Origin: Nitratireductor aestuarii
GTDB lineage: Bacteria; Pseudomonadota; Alphaproteobacteria; Rhizobiales; Rhizobiaceae
Direction of reading: 5' to 3'
Assembly: GCF_014641695.1 (NCBI RefSeq)
Contig: NZ_BMIF01000006.1
Location: 1-64,000 of the forward strand
Length of the DNA stretch: 64,000 nt
The translations under genes were made by a program, and so were the position numbers. Positions 16,277 through 24,676 of the stretch are shown piece after piece (the stretch's first letter is position 1; every line of letters begins with the position of its first letter). The notes beneath the pieces are model-generated. The model saw only the letters and a list, made by a program, of their open reading frames with translations. It did not search any database and was not told where the DNA came from.

Positions 16277-16352
16277 TTGTGTGACAGTCATCGTCAGATT
16301 TCTGTTCTGTCCCCTTCCCCATGCATGACCTTATCGAGCGTGGGAGGGAGCC

Positions 16353-17165
16353 GTGCGAGCTATCGCACTAACGATTGCGGGTTCTGACAGTAGCGGGGGA
16401 GCCGGTATACAGGCCGATCTCAAGAGCTTCTCGGCACTTGGCGTTTACGGGGCATCAGTAATCACCGCGATCACGGCGCAGAACACACGAGGGGTCGAGG
16501 CTATCGAGCCGGTCTCTCCGGCCATGATTGCCGCGCAGATCGACGCGGTTTTCAGTGATCTGAACGTCGCCGCCGTCAAGATCGGAATGGTGGGCGGCGT
16601 AGATGCAATCGTGACGGTAGCGTCGAGGTTGCGTCGCCATTTGGCGGAACGTCCGGTGCCCGTGGTGCTGGATCCGGTAATGGTCGCCAAGTCGGGGGAT
16701 GTGCTCCTCCCCCATGAAGCTATTGCCGCGCTGTGGGAGCAATTGCTGCCGCTGACGACCCTTCTCACGCCCAATCTGCCGGAGGCAGGTGCGCTTCTCG
16801 AATGCGAGCCTGCTGACAGTGATGCCGAGGTCCTGCAACAGGGTCGCGCACTGCTCGATCTTGGTCCCGCAAATGTCTTGATGAAGGGTGGCCATGCACA
16901 CGGGGAAACTTGCACGGACCTCTTGCTGGGCGAGGGTGAGGCCGCATTTTCCGCACCCCGCATCCACACGAAGAATACCCACGGTACCGGCTGCTCACTC
17001 TCGTCGGCTATCGCTGCCGGGCTTGCCGAAGGGCTAACCGTGCTGGAGGCGACGCGCGCGGCGCATGCCTGGCTTCACAATGCCATTCTGGCGGCCGACA
17101 CTCTCAGCATCGGCTCTGGGCATGGGCCGGTGCATCATTTCCATGCCATGTGGAGTAATCCATGA
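16353..17165 (+). CDS. thiD: Hydroxymethylpyrimidine/phosphomethylpyrimidine kinase
   Basis: A 270-residue ribokinase-fold enzyme that phosphorylates HMP and then HMP-P to HMP-PP for thiamine synthesis. The N-terminal AGSDSSGGAGIQADLKSF signature and the C-terminal anion-hole/catalytic Asp motif THGTGCSLSSAIAAG are intact. The start is GTG, preceded by GGGAGGG. First gene of the riboswitch-controlled operon; its stop overlaps the thiO start (ATGA). Confidence 0.93.
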   Translation: MRAIALTIAGSDSSGGAGIQADLKSFSALGVYGASVITAITAQNTRGVEAIEPVSPAMIAAQIDAVFSDLNVAAVKIGMVGGVDAIVTVASRLRRHLAERPVPVVLDPVMVAKSGDVLLPHEAIAALWEQLLPLTTLLTPNLPEAGALLECEPADSDAEVLQQGRALLDLGPANVLMKGGHAHGETCTDLLLGEGEAAFSAPRIHTKNTHGTGCSLSSAIAAGLAEGLTVLEATRAAHAWLHNAILAADTLSIGSGHGPVHHFHAMWSNP

Positions 17166-18166
17166 AGGGGTCGGTCACCATCCTTGGCGCCGGCATCATG
17201 GGTCTTTCCATTGCCGCTGAACTCACCCAACGCGGGGTCACCTGCTCCATACATGATCCGGAAGGCGGGCCTGGCCCGCACGGATGCAGCTGGTGGGCGG
17301 GCGGAATGCTCGCGCCCTTCTGCGAGGCGGAGAGTGCCGAGGATACCGTTATCCGTTTGGGTATCGAGGCGGCTGAATGGTGGGAGCACATGGGTGCGGA
17401 GGTCCATCACACCGGCACGCTCGTACTTGCCTTGGCGCGCGATCACGCGGAACTCGACCGTTTTGCCCGCCTGACGCGCAACCACGAGCAGCTGGATGGC
17501 TGTGCCATCGCAGAGCTTGAGCCTGAACTGGAACAGCGGTTCCATCGCGGACTGTTCTATCGAGATGAAGCCCATCTCACGCCCCGTCAGGCCTTGCAGG
17601 CATTAGCGGCGAAGCTTCACGAGAAGTGCATCTCAATCCGCAGAGAAGCTCCTTCCGAAGTGACACCAGGCCTGATCGTCGACGCACGCGGGCTTGCAGC
17701 GCGCGACGCATTGCCGGACCTGCGCGGCGTTCGCGGCGAGATGCTGGTGGTCCGCTGTCCGGAAGTGCGGCTCAACCGGACCATCCGCCTGCTACATCCA
17801 AGAATTCCGCTCTACGTGGTCCCGCGTGGCGATGGCGTCTACATGTTGGGGGCCACGATGCTGGAATCGGGGGCGAAAACGCGGGTCACGGCGAGGGCGG
17901 CAATCGAACTGCTCTCGGCCGCCTATGCTCTGCACCCAGCCTTTGCCGAGGCCGAGATCCTTGAGCTGGGCGCAGATGCCCGGCCCGCCTTTCCCGACAA
18001 CCTGCCCCGCCTGCGACGTCGAGGCGGAACGCTTTTCGCAAACGGTCTCTATCGTCACGGCTATCTTCTTGCCCCCGCCGTGGCGCGGATGGCCGCCGAT
18101 CATATCACCACAGGCGAAATACCGGAGTTGATGGATGAACATAATCCTGAATGGCGAACAGCGTGA
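17162..18166 (+). CDS. thiO: Glycine oxidase
   Basis: A 334-residue FAD-dependent amine oxidase. The Rossmann dinucleotide motif GAGIMGLSIAAEL lies at residues 8-20, and the C-terminal FAD-contacting segment reads FANGLYRHGYLLAPAVA. It oxidises glycine to dehydroglycine (iminoglycine), the C2-N precursor for the thiazole made by ThiG. Aerobic alphaproteobacteria use ThiO in place of the radical-SAM ThiH. The 3' end overlaps thiS by 32 bases. Confidence 0.92.
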   Translation: MKGSVTILGAGIMGLSIAAELTQRGVTCSIHDPEGGPGPHGCSWWAGGMLAPFCEAESAEDTVIRLGIEAAEWWEHMGAEVHHTGTLVLALARDHAELDRFARLTRNHEQLDGCAIAELEPELEQRFHRGLFYRDEAHLTPRQALQALAAKLHEKCISIRREAPSEVTPGLIVDARGLAARDALPDLRGVRGEMLVVRCPEVRLNRTIRLLHPRIPLYVVPRGDGVYMLGATMLESGAKTRVTARAAIELLSAAYALHPAFAEAEILELGADARPAFPDNLPRLRRRGGTLFANGLYRHGYLLAPAVARMAADHITTGEIPELMDEHNPEWRTA

Positions 18167-18332
18167 GATAAGCGGCACGACGGTGGCTGATGTGCTTGCA
18201 GAAATCGGACTGGAGAAAGCCCGCGTCGCCACTGCGCTGAATGGCGGATTCCTGCCTGCAGCCCTGCGGCGCGAAACAAGACTTGCGGCGGGAGACACAT
18301 TGGAAGTCCTGTCCGCCATGCAGGGAGGTTAG
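18135..18332 (+). CDS. thiS: Sulfur carrier protein ThiS
   Basis: A 65-residue ubiquitin-like (beta-grasp) protein ending in MQGG; the terminal Gly-Gly is adenylated and thiocarboxylated to deliver sulfur to ThiG. Starts inside the end of thiO (TTGATGGATGAACATAATCC region) and ends two bases before the thiG start, so expression is tightly coupled. Confidence 0.92.
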   Translation: MNIILNGEQREISGTTVADVLAEIGLEKARVATALNGGFLPAALRRETRLAAGDTLEVLSAMQGG

Positions 18333-18334
18333 GA

Positions 18335-19099
18335 ATGCCCATCTTCTACGGGAAACAGATCGACAGCGCCCTGATGCTGGGCACGGCGCAATATCCATCG
18401 CCCAAGATCATGGCGGAAGCCTTCCAGGCCTCCGGCGCGGGTATCGCCACGGTGTCGCTGCGTCGCGAGCGTGGGGATGGCCAGAGCTTCCACGCCCTTG
18501 TCCGCGATCTCGGCGTGATCATGCTGCCCAACACTGCCGGTTGCCATTCGGTCAAGGAGGCTGTCACGACAGCCCACATGGCGCGGGAAGTCTTTGATAC
18601 GCCATGGATCAAGCTGGAAGTAATCCGGGATCACGACACCCTCCAACCGGATGTGGTAGCGCTGATCGAGGCGGCACGGATCCTCTCCGACGATGGCTTT
18701 CAGGTCTTCCCCTATTGCACAGAAGATCTGTCCATCTGTGGGCGCCTGCTGGATGCTGGCTGTGAGGTGCTGATGCCCTGGGGGGCGCCGATCGGTTCCG
18801 GCCGGGGCTTGAACAACCCTTACGGGCTGCGTTCATTGCGGGCACATTTTCCCGATGTGCCTCTCGTGGTTGACGCAGGCATCGGCCTGCCTTCGCACGC
18901 TGCACAGGCGATGGAGCTTGGGTATGATGCGGTGCTCCTGAACACCGCCGTCGCAAAGGCTGGTGACCCTGTCGCCATGGCGCGCGCAATGGCCTTGGCG
19001 ATCGAGGCCGGGCGGCTTGCGCATGGAGCGGGTCCCATCGAACGGCGCGACATGGCCGCCCCTTCAACCCCCCTCATCGGCATGGCAGTTCTCCAATGA
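18335..19099 (+). CDS. thiG: Thiazole synthase
   Basis: A 254-residue TIM-barrel enzyme that assembles thiazole phosphate from deoxyxylulose phosphate, dehydroglycine and ThiS thiocarboxylate. The Schiff-base Lys is in WIKLEVI (about residue 92) and the phosphate-binding loops [15 protein letters not shown] and [10 protein letters not shown] are intact. Overlaps thiE by four bases. Confidence 0.94.
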   Translation: MPIFYGKQIDSALMLGTAQYPSPKIMAEAFQASGAGIATVSLRRERGDGQSFHALVRDLGVIMLPNTAGCHSVKEAVTTAHMAREVFDTPWIKLEVIRDHDTLQPDVVALIEAARILSDDGFQVFPYCTEDLSICGRLLDAGCEVLMPWGAPIGSGRGLNNPYGLRSLRAHFPDVPLVVDAGIGLPSHAAQAMELGYDAVLLNTAVAKAGDPVAMARAMALAIEAGRLAHGAGPIERRDMAAPSTPLIGMAVLQ

Positions 19100-19692
19100 C
19101 GCTCCCGAAATTCTACGCCATCTTCGACCATCCGGACTGGCTCGAGCGGCTGCTGCCGGAGGGCATCAAGCTGGTTCAGATACGCATCAAGGATACGCCT
19201 GCCGACAAGCTGCGCGACCTCTTGAAACGCTCGCGCGATCTTTGCGCGGCCCACGGAGCTCAGTTGATTGTCAATGACTATTGGCAGCTCGCCATAGAGC
19301 TCGGATGTGACTTCATCCACCTCGGGCAGGAGGATCTGGACACGGCCGATATTCCCGCCATCCGCCGGGCGGGGATACGACTTGGTATCTCGACGCACGA
19401 CCATCCCGAGCTTGGTCGGGCGCTTTCCCATGATCCTGACTACATCGCGCTCGGTCCTGTCTGGCCTACCATCCTGAAAAAAATGAAATGGGAGCAGCAG
19501 AGACTGGACCGGGTCACCGAATGGAAGCGTCTGATCGGGGATATTCCGCTCGTGGCGATCGGCGGCTTGACGCCGGAACGCGCAGAGCAAGCCTTTGCCG
19601 CGGGCGCAGACGTAGCATCTGCGGTCACCGACATCACCCTTAACCCCAATCCCGAAGCACGAGTACGCGAATGGCTGGAGGTCGCACCATGA
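19096..19692 (+). CDS. thiE: Thiamine phosphate synthase
   Basis: A 198-residue TIM-barrel enzyme that joins HMP-PP and thiazole phosphate to thiamine phosphate. Pyrophosphate- and Mg-binding residues appear in VQIRIKD, LIVNDYW and FIHLGQEDL, and the phosphate loop in [22 protein letters not shown] written in part as AIGGLT. Its [13 protein letters not shown] segment replaces the usual GPxxPTxTK loop, a variation I associate with rhizobial ThiE proteins. Ends overlapping the thiF start by four bases. Confidence 0.9.
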   Translation: MTLPKFYAIFDHPDWLERLLPEGIKLVQIRIKDTPADKLRDLLKRSRDLCAAHGAQLIVNDYWQLAIELGCDFIHLGQEDLDTADIPAIRRAGIRLGISTHDHPELGRALSHDPDYIALGPVWPTILKKMKWEQQRLDRVTEWKRLIGDIPLVAIGGLTPERAEQAFAAGADVASAVTDITLNPNPEARVREWLEVAP

Positions 19693-20642
19693 ACCGCTAT
19701 GCTCGACAGACGATCCTGCCGGAAGTGGGTGGTTCAGGACAGGAGCGATTGCAGGCAGCAAGGGTGCTGGTCATAGGCGCCGGTGCTCTTGGCGTGCCTG
19801 TTCTGCAATATCTCGTGGGGGCCGGCGTCGGCCACATCACCCTGGTCGATCCGGATGTGATCGAGGTGTCGAACCTGCACCGCCAGCCCCTATACACAGA
19901 AAGCCAGGCCGGTCAGCCGAAGGCTCGGGCAGCGCAGCAGGCGATGCAGCGGTTGAACAGTACAGTTGAAGTCACACCAGTGATGGAATGGCTCACGCCG
20001 ACCAATGCGCCTTCTCTGGTCGCCGGAGCTGATATCGTGCTGGATTGCGCAGACAGCTATGCGGTGAGCTATACGCTTTCCGACACGTGTTTCGCCACGC
20101 GCAAGCCGCTGATTTCGGCGTCCGCTCTCGCTCTTGAGGGCTATGTGGGTGGCTATTGCGGCGGCGCGCCAAGCCTGCGCGCGATCTTCCCCGATCCCAC
20201 CGATGCCGGAGCAACCTGCGCCACCGCCGGTGTGCTTGGCCCAATTGTCGGGATGCTCGGCTGTCTTCAGGCGCGCATGGCGCTCGGCGTTCTGCTGGGC
20301 ATCGATCCATCGCCGCTCGGCCTGCTGATCCGAATGGATTCCGCGATGCGCTTTTCACAGTTCCGTTTCGACAAGGCTCCCGAAGAACCAGGCCCCTGCT
20401 TCATATCCCTGAGAGACGTGCGTCCGGGCGATCTGGTGGTCGACCTGCGCCCAAGCGAAGAGGCCCCGACGCTCGCCACCCCTGATGCCCTGCGCATGCC
20501 TGACTATGGTTCAACCGGCCCGTTACCCGATACCGGGGGGCGCGTTGTGATCGCCTGTCGCTCCGGTCTGCGAGCCTGGCGGGCGGCCAACCTTCTTGCT
20601 CAGCGATGGCGAGGAGACGTTGCGTTATTGGCGCTGAATTGA
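19689..20642 (+). CDS. thiF: ThiF/MoeB-family adenylyltransferase with C-terminal rhodanese-like domain
   Basis: A 317-residue E1-like enzyme that adenylates the ThiS C-terminus. The nucleotide-binding motif VLVIGAGALGVPVLQYL and the metal/ATP motifs VDPDVIEVSNLHRQ are present in the first 70 residues. The C-terminal ~80 residues form a rhodanese-like domain with a candidate catalytic Cys in VVIACRSGLRA, which could supply persulfide sulfur to ThiS in the same polypeptide. The start is the ATG of [10 protein letters not shown], overlapping the thiE stop; a start six codons earlier is less likely. Last gene of the operon. Confidence 0.88.
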   Translation: MNRYARQTILPEVGGSGQERLQAARVLVIGAGALGVPVLQYLVGAGVGHITLVDPDVIEVSNLHRQPLYTESQAGQPKARAAQQAMQRLNSTVEVTPVMEWLTPTNAPSLVAGADIVLDCADSYAVSYTLSDTCFATRKPLISASALALEGYVGGYCGGAPSLRAIFPDPTDAGATCATAGVLGPIVGMLGCLQARMALGVLLGIDPSPLGLLIRMDSAMRFSQFRFDKAPEEPGPCFISLRDVRPGDLVVDLRPSEEAPTLATPDALRMPDYGSTGPLPDTGGRVVIACRSGLRAWRAANLLAQRWRGDVALLALN

Positions 20643-20792
20643 TGAGTAAGCAGGAACACTTGAGCTGCTTTGAGCCGACGCTCGCATTCGACACATTCTG
20701 GGAATCCACGTCGCTTTGCGCGCATTAACCGAATTGAAGGAGCTGGACGGCAAGGCTCGTGGACAAGAAATCCTGATCTTCGGAGACTGCCC

Positions 20793-21605
20793 GTGAAACT
20801 CTCCGCTTTCGCTGCCGCCCTCGCCTTGTCCCTTTTTGGGTTTCGGACAGCCCAGGCAAAGACGCTCTGCACGGTCATAGCTGATGCCGTCACGGGTGAC
20901 GTCCTGACCGAGGAGGGTGACTGTCGGACCCGTGTCACGCCCGCTTCGACATTCAAGATCGCTCTCAGCGTGATGGGCTATGACTCCGGTTTTCTGATAG
21001 ACCCCAACACCCCTTCCCTGCCCTTCCGCCGAGGGTATGCCGATTGGGGCGGCGAGAACTGGAGACAGCAGACCACTCCGCAGCGATGGATGAAATACTC
21101 CGTGGTCTGGTTTTCCCAACAGATTGCGGCCAACCTGGGCGTGACGCAGTTGCAGAATTACGCGCAAGCTTTCGGCTATGGCAATGCGGACTTCACAGGC
21201 GATCCGGGCAAGAACAACGCCCTTGAGCGGGCCTGGATCAGTTCCTCGCTCAAAATCGCGCCCGTGGAGCAGGTGGCGTTCCTGCGCAACCTCCTGACCG
21301 GTAAGCTGCCGGTGCGACCAGAGGCGATCAAAATGACCTTGAGCATCGTTGAGAGGTCGCAAACGCCAGGCGGTTGGGTTGTTTCCGGGAAAACCGGGTC
21401 AGCCTATCCACGCTTGGCAGATGGCTCTTTTGATCGCGCGAAAGGCTGGGGATGGTTTGTGGGGTGGGCTCAGCGCGGTAAGAGGACCCTGGTCTTTGCT
21501 CGGCTCGCCCAGGATGAACAGCGCGAAAGGGTTTCGGGCGGCCTTCGAGCCAAGGACGCACTTCTGGACCAGTGGGACGAACTTCTGGAGAAGCTTTCCG
21601 ACTAG
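20793..21605 (+). CDS. Class D (OXA-type) beta-lactamase
   Basis: A 270-residue secreted serine beta-lactamase, hydrolysing penicillins and possibly cephalosporins. A GTG start is chosen because it directly precedes a clean signal peptide (KLSAFAAALALSLF, cleavage after TAQA) and has GGAG upstream; the open frame runs 41 codons further 5' without a signal sequence. Class D motifs are in order: ASTFK (nucleophile Ser, carbamylated Lys), YSVVWFSQ (SxV motif), FGYGN (YGN) and SGKTGSAY (KTG). The conserved Trp near DNALERAWISSSL-type context is present as RAWISSSL. Monocistronic, 150 bases after thiF. Substrate range cannot be read from sequence. Confidence 0.92.
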   Translation: MKLSAFAAALALSLFGFRTAQAKTLCTVIADAVTGDVLTEEGDCRTRVTPASTFKIALSVMGYDSGFLIDPNTPSLPFRRGYADWGGENWRQQTTPQRWMKYSVVWFSQQIAANLGVTQLQNYAQAFGYGNADFTGDPGKNNALERAWISSSLKIAPVEQVAFLRNLLTGKLPVRPEAIKMTLSIVERSQTPGGWVVSGKTGSAYPRLADGSFDRAKGWGWFVGWAQRGKRTLVFARLAQDEQRERVSGGLRAKDALLDQWDELLEKLSD

Positions 21606-21848
21606 CGAATAACGATCAGCGCCCGAAAGCCCTGCCCTCCTGACCATCTGGACCGCGTCCGTTCCCGCCACGAACCAACAGGCTGCGGCCCAACGGTAAC
21701 CGACGAAGCACCCCCACGACACTGTTCTGTCCGTTTTAGTGGGCCTCGCAAATCAACGTAACGCACTGGAAGGTTTGTCGCGTTTCTGCTCGTCAGCCGC
21801 CGCGGATCCGGCTTGTACTGTTGTCTGTGTTGTCTGCGTTACGCAGAG
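21606..21848. other. Intergenic stretch between bla and hipB
   Basis: 243 bases without a convincing gene. It holds one copy of the direct repeat that flanks the hipA-hipB pair (21734-21760); otherwise nothing is recognised. Confidence 0.5.
21734..21760 (+). repeat. Left copy of direct repeat flanking hipA-hipB
   Basis: TTTTAGTGG, six bases, then CAAATCAACGTA. The right copy at 23472-23493 reads TTTTAGTGG, two bases, then CAAATAACGTA in the same orientation. The match of both blocks in order is unlikely by chance. Confidence 0.55.
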
Positions 21849-22121
21849 CTATTTGGGCACAAAACCAACGCGGAATCCGAATAATCTGCCTATCTTTTCC
21901 AATGTTTCGAGCGTTGGGTTTGCAGTGCCGGTCTCAATTTCCGCAACTTGTCGCCTGGTAAGCGACAGCATCTTTGCGAACTCCTCCTGCGTCATGCCGA
22001 TGCCTTTGCGGATTTCCGCCACAGCATCGGGCAGCCGCAAGTCCCCCGTTCGAGCACGTGCTGCGAGCGCTCGCCGATTTTCCAGAACCTCCTCTTTCGT
22101 TGGTTTCTTCCATCGCGCCAT
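21849..22121 (-). CDS. hipB: HipB-like XRE-family antitoxin
   Basis: A 90-residue DNA-binding protein. The helix-turn-helix is at about 43-66 (MTQEEFAKMLSLTRRQVAEIE and following), preceded by a basic N-terminal extension of about 40 residues. It lies 17 bases downstream of a hipA-like kinase gene on the same strand, so it most likely neutralises that toxin and represses the operon. The order toxin-then-antitoxin is the reverse of the classical E. coli hipBA arrangement. Confidence 0.82.
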   Translation of the reverse strand: MARWKKPTKEEVLENRRALAARARTGDLRLPDAVAEIRKGIGMTQEEFAKMLSLTRRQVAEIETGTANPTLETLEKIGRLFGFRVGFVPK

Positions 22122-22138
22122 CTAGCGGTCCTTCGTCA

Positions 22139-23461
22139 TCAGTGGCACTCCGCCAGAACGCTGTCTGCTATCTCAATGCAGCGCCCCATTGCACGCTCGA
22201 GAATTTCCGGGGCTGCAGCCATATCTCTGGCGATCGCCGGACCCTGGCGCAGATTTTCTGCAAATGCAGACAGCATAGCCGCAAGGTCTCTTTTTTCAGC
22301 GGGGTCGGGCATCAGTTCGGTGCAAATCCGCAACCAATCCGGAAGATGATCACGACCTCTGTCACGCATCATGGCCCAGCGGGTGGACCGAATAATTCCC
22401 TCCTTGGCGAGCCGCATTGGTGCGAAATCAAAGAGCGGAGACAGGCGGATTGTGCCGTCCTGGTGTTTGCTGAGGGCAGCGTTCCGGCCATGATTGTCGG
22501 GATTGCCAAGCGCGAGGTTTGCTATGTCGCGCTTCAGGTATTCGACGATGTCCGAGAACGGATCGGCAGAATATTGGCGGAGAACATCGATATAGGCTTC
22601 ATGCGTGCCGACATGGCCGAAATTGGCAACGCCGATTGCAGACACAAGGCTTTCTTGACCCAACCTGATGGTTCCGCCGCCTTCTTTCTTCTTCCGGTCA
22701 AACCGCGGGATGATCAGAACGCCTTCGGCGTAGGTGGGAGGTTCGCTGACATCGAGGCCGATCTCTTGAGCGATCCGCGAATACAGGGCTTCTCCCTGGA
22801 GGATCAGGCTATCCACCGGGTCGTTGCTGCGGACCAACTTGACGATGACGTGGCGTACGGCTTCATCATCGGTCACCAAGGTGTCGGGATAATAGAGGCC
22901 GTCATCTGCCTGGGTCATCGAGACCTTCGGCCACTCGCCCTGCAGGCCGCTTGAGCCGGAGGCGAGCATTCCAAAACGATCGGCGACTTCCAGGAAACGA
23001 TCCGACCGCTCGAGAATTTCCGCTTCCGTCACCCCTTGACGCTCAACGCCGCGCAGGCGTTCAATTTCCGCCTCAGCGGCTTCCTTGATGCGGATGTTGC
23101 CTATGCCGCCCGTTGCCGATCGCAGGAGCAGAGGGAGATCCGAGGCGCGCGAGCTTTCGGCAAGGCTGAGATGCTCCGCAAGCTTCCGCCTCGCATGTCC
23201 CTGCGGCATGAGATCCAACAGGAAAGGCGGCCAACTGCGGCTGTAGCGATTTTCGAGATCGATGGGGAAATTGACGGACAAGGCGCGATGATCACGGTCC
23301 GGTCTTCCAGCAGAAAACTCAGCCGATGCCACGGTGACGAAATAATCGAGATTATAATCGACGATGGACACGCCCTGGAAGCCGGCAGCGTCGTCCTCGA
23401 TTTCCAGTGTCGCGGCGTCATGCCAGGCGCCATCAAAATGGGTTTGAAGCGTCACGCGCAT
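22139..23461 (-). CDS. hipA: HipA-family serine/threonine kinase toxin
   Basis: A 440-residue kinase-fold protein; HipA phosphorylates a tRNA synthetase (GltX in E. coli) and arrests growth. Visible: the P-loop-like ASGSSGLQGEWPKV (about 165-178) with the autophosphorylatable Ser region, HVIVKL with the ATP-binding Lys, the catalytic loop GNPDNHGRN and the metal-binding DFAPM. All key residues look intact. Its promoter is just upstream, where the right copy of a direct repeat overlaps the start region. Confidence 0.85.
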   Translation of the reverse strand: MRVTLQTHFDGAWHDAATLEIEDDAAGFQGVSIVDYNLDYFVTVASAEFSAGRPDRDHRALSVNFPIDLENRYSRSWPPFLLDLMPQGHARRKLAEHLSLAESSRASDLPLLLRSATGGIGNIRIKEAAEAEIERLRGVERQGVTEAEILERSDRFLEVADRFGMLASGSSGLQGEWPKVSMTQADDGLYYPDTLVTDDEAVRHVIVKLVRSNDPVDSLILQGEALYSRIAQEIGLDVSEPPTYAEGVLIIPRFDRKKKEGGGTIRLGQESLVSAIGVANFGHVGTHEAYIDVLRQYSADPFSDIVEYLKRDIANLALGNPDNHGRNAALSKHQDGTIRLSPLFDFAPMRLAKEGIIRSTRWAMMRDRGRDHLPDWLRICTELMPDPAEKRDLAAMLSAFAENLRQGPAIARDMAAAPEILERAMGRCIEIADSVLAECH

Positions 23462-23471
23462 TATTAGACCC

Positions 23472-23493
23472 TTTTAGTGGATCAAATAACGTA
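23472..23493 (+). repeat. Right copy of direct repeat flanking hipA-hipB, in the hipA promoter
   Basis: TTTTAGTGG then CAAATAACGTA, 10 bases upstream of the hipA start, matching the left copy downstream of hipB. It could be a HipB operator or a duplicated insertion target. Confidence 0.55.
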
Positions 23494-23696
23494 TTTTTAG
23501 CAAAAAAACAACCCATTGAAATGGAATCGAAAGGCTCAGAAACGCACCAGGTACCAAAGGGGTTATGGAAGCTCTTGGGCCTGCAGCCATCTTCCAGCTT
23601 GTCCAAGCCGTATCGCCGCTGGTTGAGTCAAACGGCTCCAGAATTGCCTTCAACGCCAGCAACTCTGTGTCGGCCCCCTGATCAAAGCTTACCGAG

Positions 23697-24080
23697 TCAT
23701 CGCCGCTCGATGAGCTCGATGTACTCGCCATCCGGTCCGTAGAGAAATGCCACCCGGATACCCGGTCGTGCCGAACTCCGGGGGCCAACAGCCAGCTCGA
23801 TTCCGTTAGCCTCGAGATGGGCGACCGCCGCATCCAGATCAGGGACTTGCAGTCCGATATGCTCAAGCCCCTTAGCCGGAGCGCCCGGCGCACTGGAGGC
23901 GTCAGCAGCCGCATCTTCAATGAACAGCCGAACTCCACCGAGGTTCAGGACAATACGCGTGTTGCCGTTTACCTGCGCGGTAGACACGATACTGGCACCG
24001 AAGGCATTGGTATAAAACCTGGCCGAGACTTCACACGCCTGGGATTTGACATGCAGATGGTCAAACTGGACTGCGATCAT
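23697..24080 (-). CDS. VOC-superfamily (glyoxalase/bleomycin resistance fold) protein
   Basis: A 127-residue protein with the paired beta-alpha-beta-beta-beta modules of the VOC fold. Candidate metal ligands are His8 (FDHLHV), His73 in GLEHIGLQV and Glu122 in GEYIELIE. Such proteins include glyoxalases, epimerases and dioxygenases; nothing here decides which. Start at ATG MIAVQFDHL. It stands alone between the hip locus and the acyl-CoA operon; methylmalonyl-CoA epimerase is not supported because the length and motifs are generic. Confidence 0.78.
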   Translation of the reverse strand: MIAVQFDHLHVKSQACEVSARFYTNAFGASIVSTAQVNGNTRIVLNLGGVRLFIEDAAADASSAPGAPAKGLEHIGLQVPDLDAAVAHLEANGIELAVGPRSSARPGIRVAFLYGPDGEYIELIERR

Positions 24081-24289
24081 TCCAAATTCACCGTTTTACT
24101 TAGCTGAGCGAGTGTCGGTTCTATCCTCGAAGAGGACGGTTGCGGAAGGTTATTACCGTTGCAAGAGCATAACGAAATGTTTGGCATGATTGACGTTTGA
24201 CAGGTTGATGCAACGCAGCGGCAAACCCTAAAAAACTGGTCATGTGGAATGGTGGCCATAGCGCCGGCATCAATTGTTGAAGGGAAGGC

Positions 24290-24676
24290 ATGACCCGCAT
24301 CGAGATCTCCCCGCTGCAACGCTGGCAGGATTATCTGCGTGAAGGCGTTCTGGCCTATCAATACAGTCCTGATGCAGATCGGGCCGTTTTTTACCCGCGT
24401 GTGCTCTGCCCGTTTGGCGGAAAAGCGCCGCTTGAATGGCGCGTCAGTTCCGGGCGCGGGTCGATCTACTCCATCTCCCTCGTCCATAACCCGAAGGCTG
24501 ACCCCCATGCAGTCGCCCTCATCGATCTCGATGAAGGTTTCCGTATGATGGCAATTGTGGAGGGTGCCGCCGGCACACCGGACGAAATTGGCCGGCGCGT
24601 GGTGGTCAGGATCGGTCAGCCGACGGCCGAAGGTGCAGCGCCTACGGCAACATTCCGTTGGGAGAATGCAGAATGA
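24290..24676 (+). CDS. DUF35 OB-fold protein, partner of the adjacent thiolase-like aldolase
   Basis: A 128-residue OB-fold protein of the DUF35 family. The core reads GRGSIYSISLVHNP, then DPHAVALIDLDEGFRMM, typical of the acyl-CoA-binding OB domain. The usual N-terminal zinc ribbon is degenerate: only one Cys (LCPFGG) remains of the two CxxC pairs. In steroid side-chain degradation DUF35 proteins bind Ltp2 thiolase-like proteins to form a retro-aldolase. It overlaps the thiolase-like gene by four bases and leads a seven-gene operon. GAAGGGAAGG precedes the ATG. Confidence 0.78.
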   Translation: MTRIEISPLQRWQDYLREGVLAYQYSPDADRAVFYPRVLCPFGGKAPLEWRVSSGRGSIYSISLVHNPKADPHAVALIDLDEGFRMMAIVEGAAGTPDEIGRRVVVRIGQPTAEGAAPTATFRWENAE

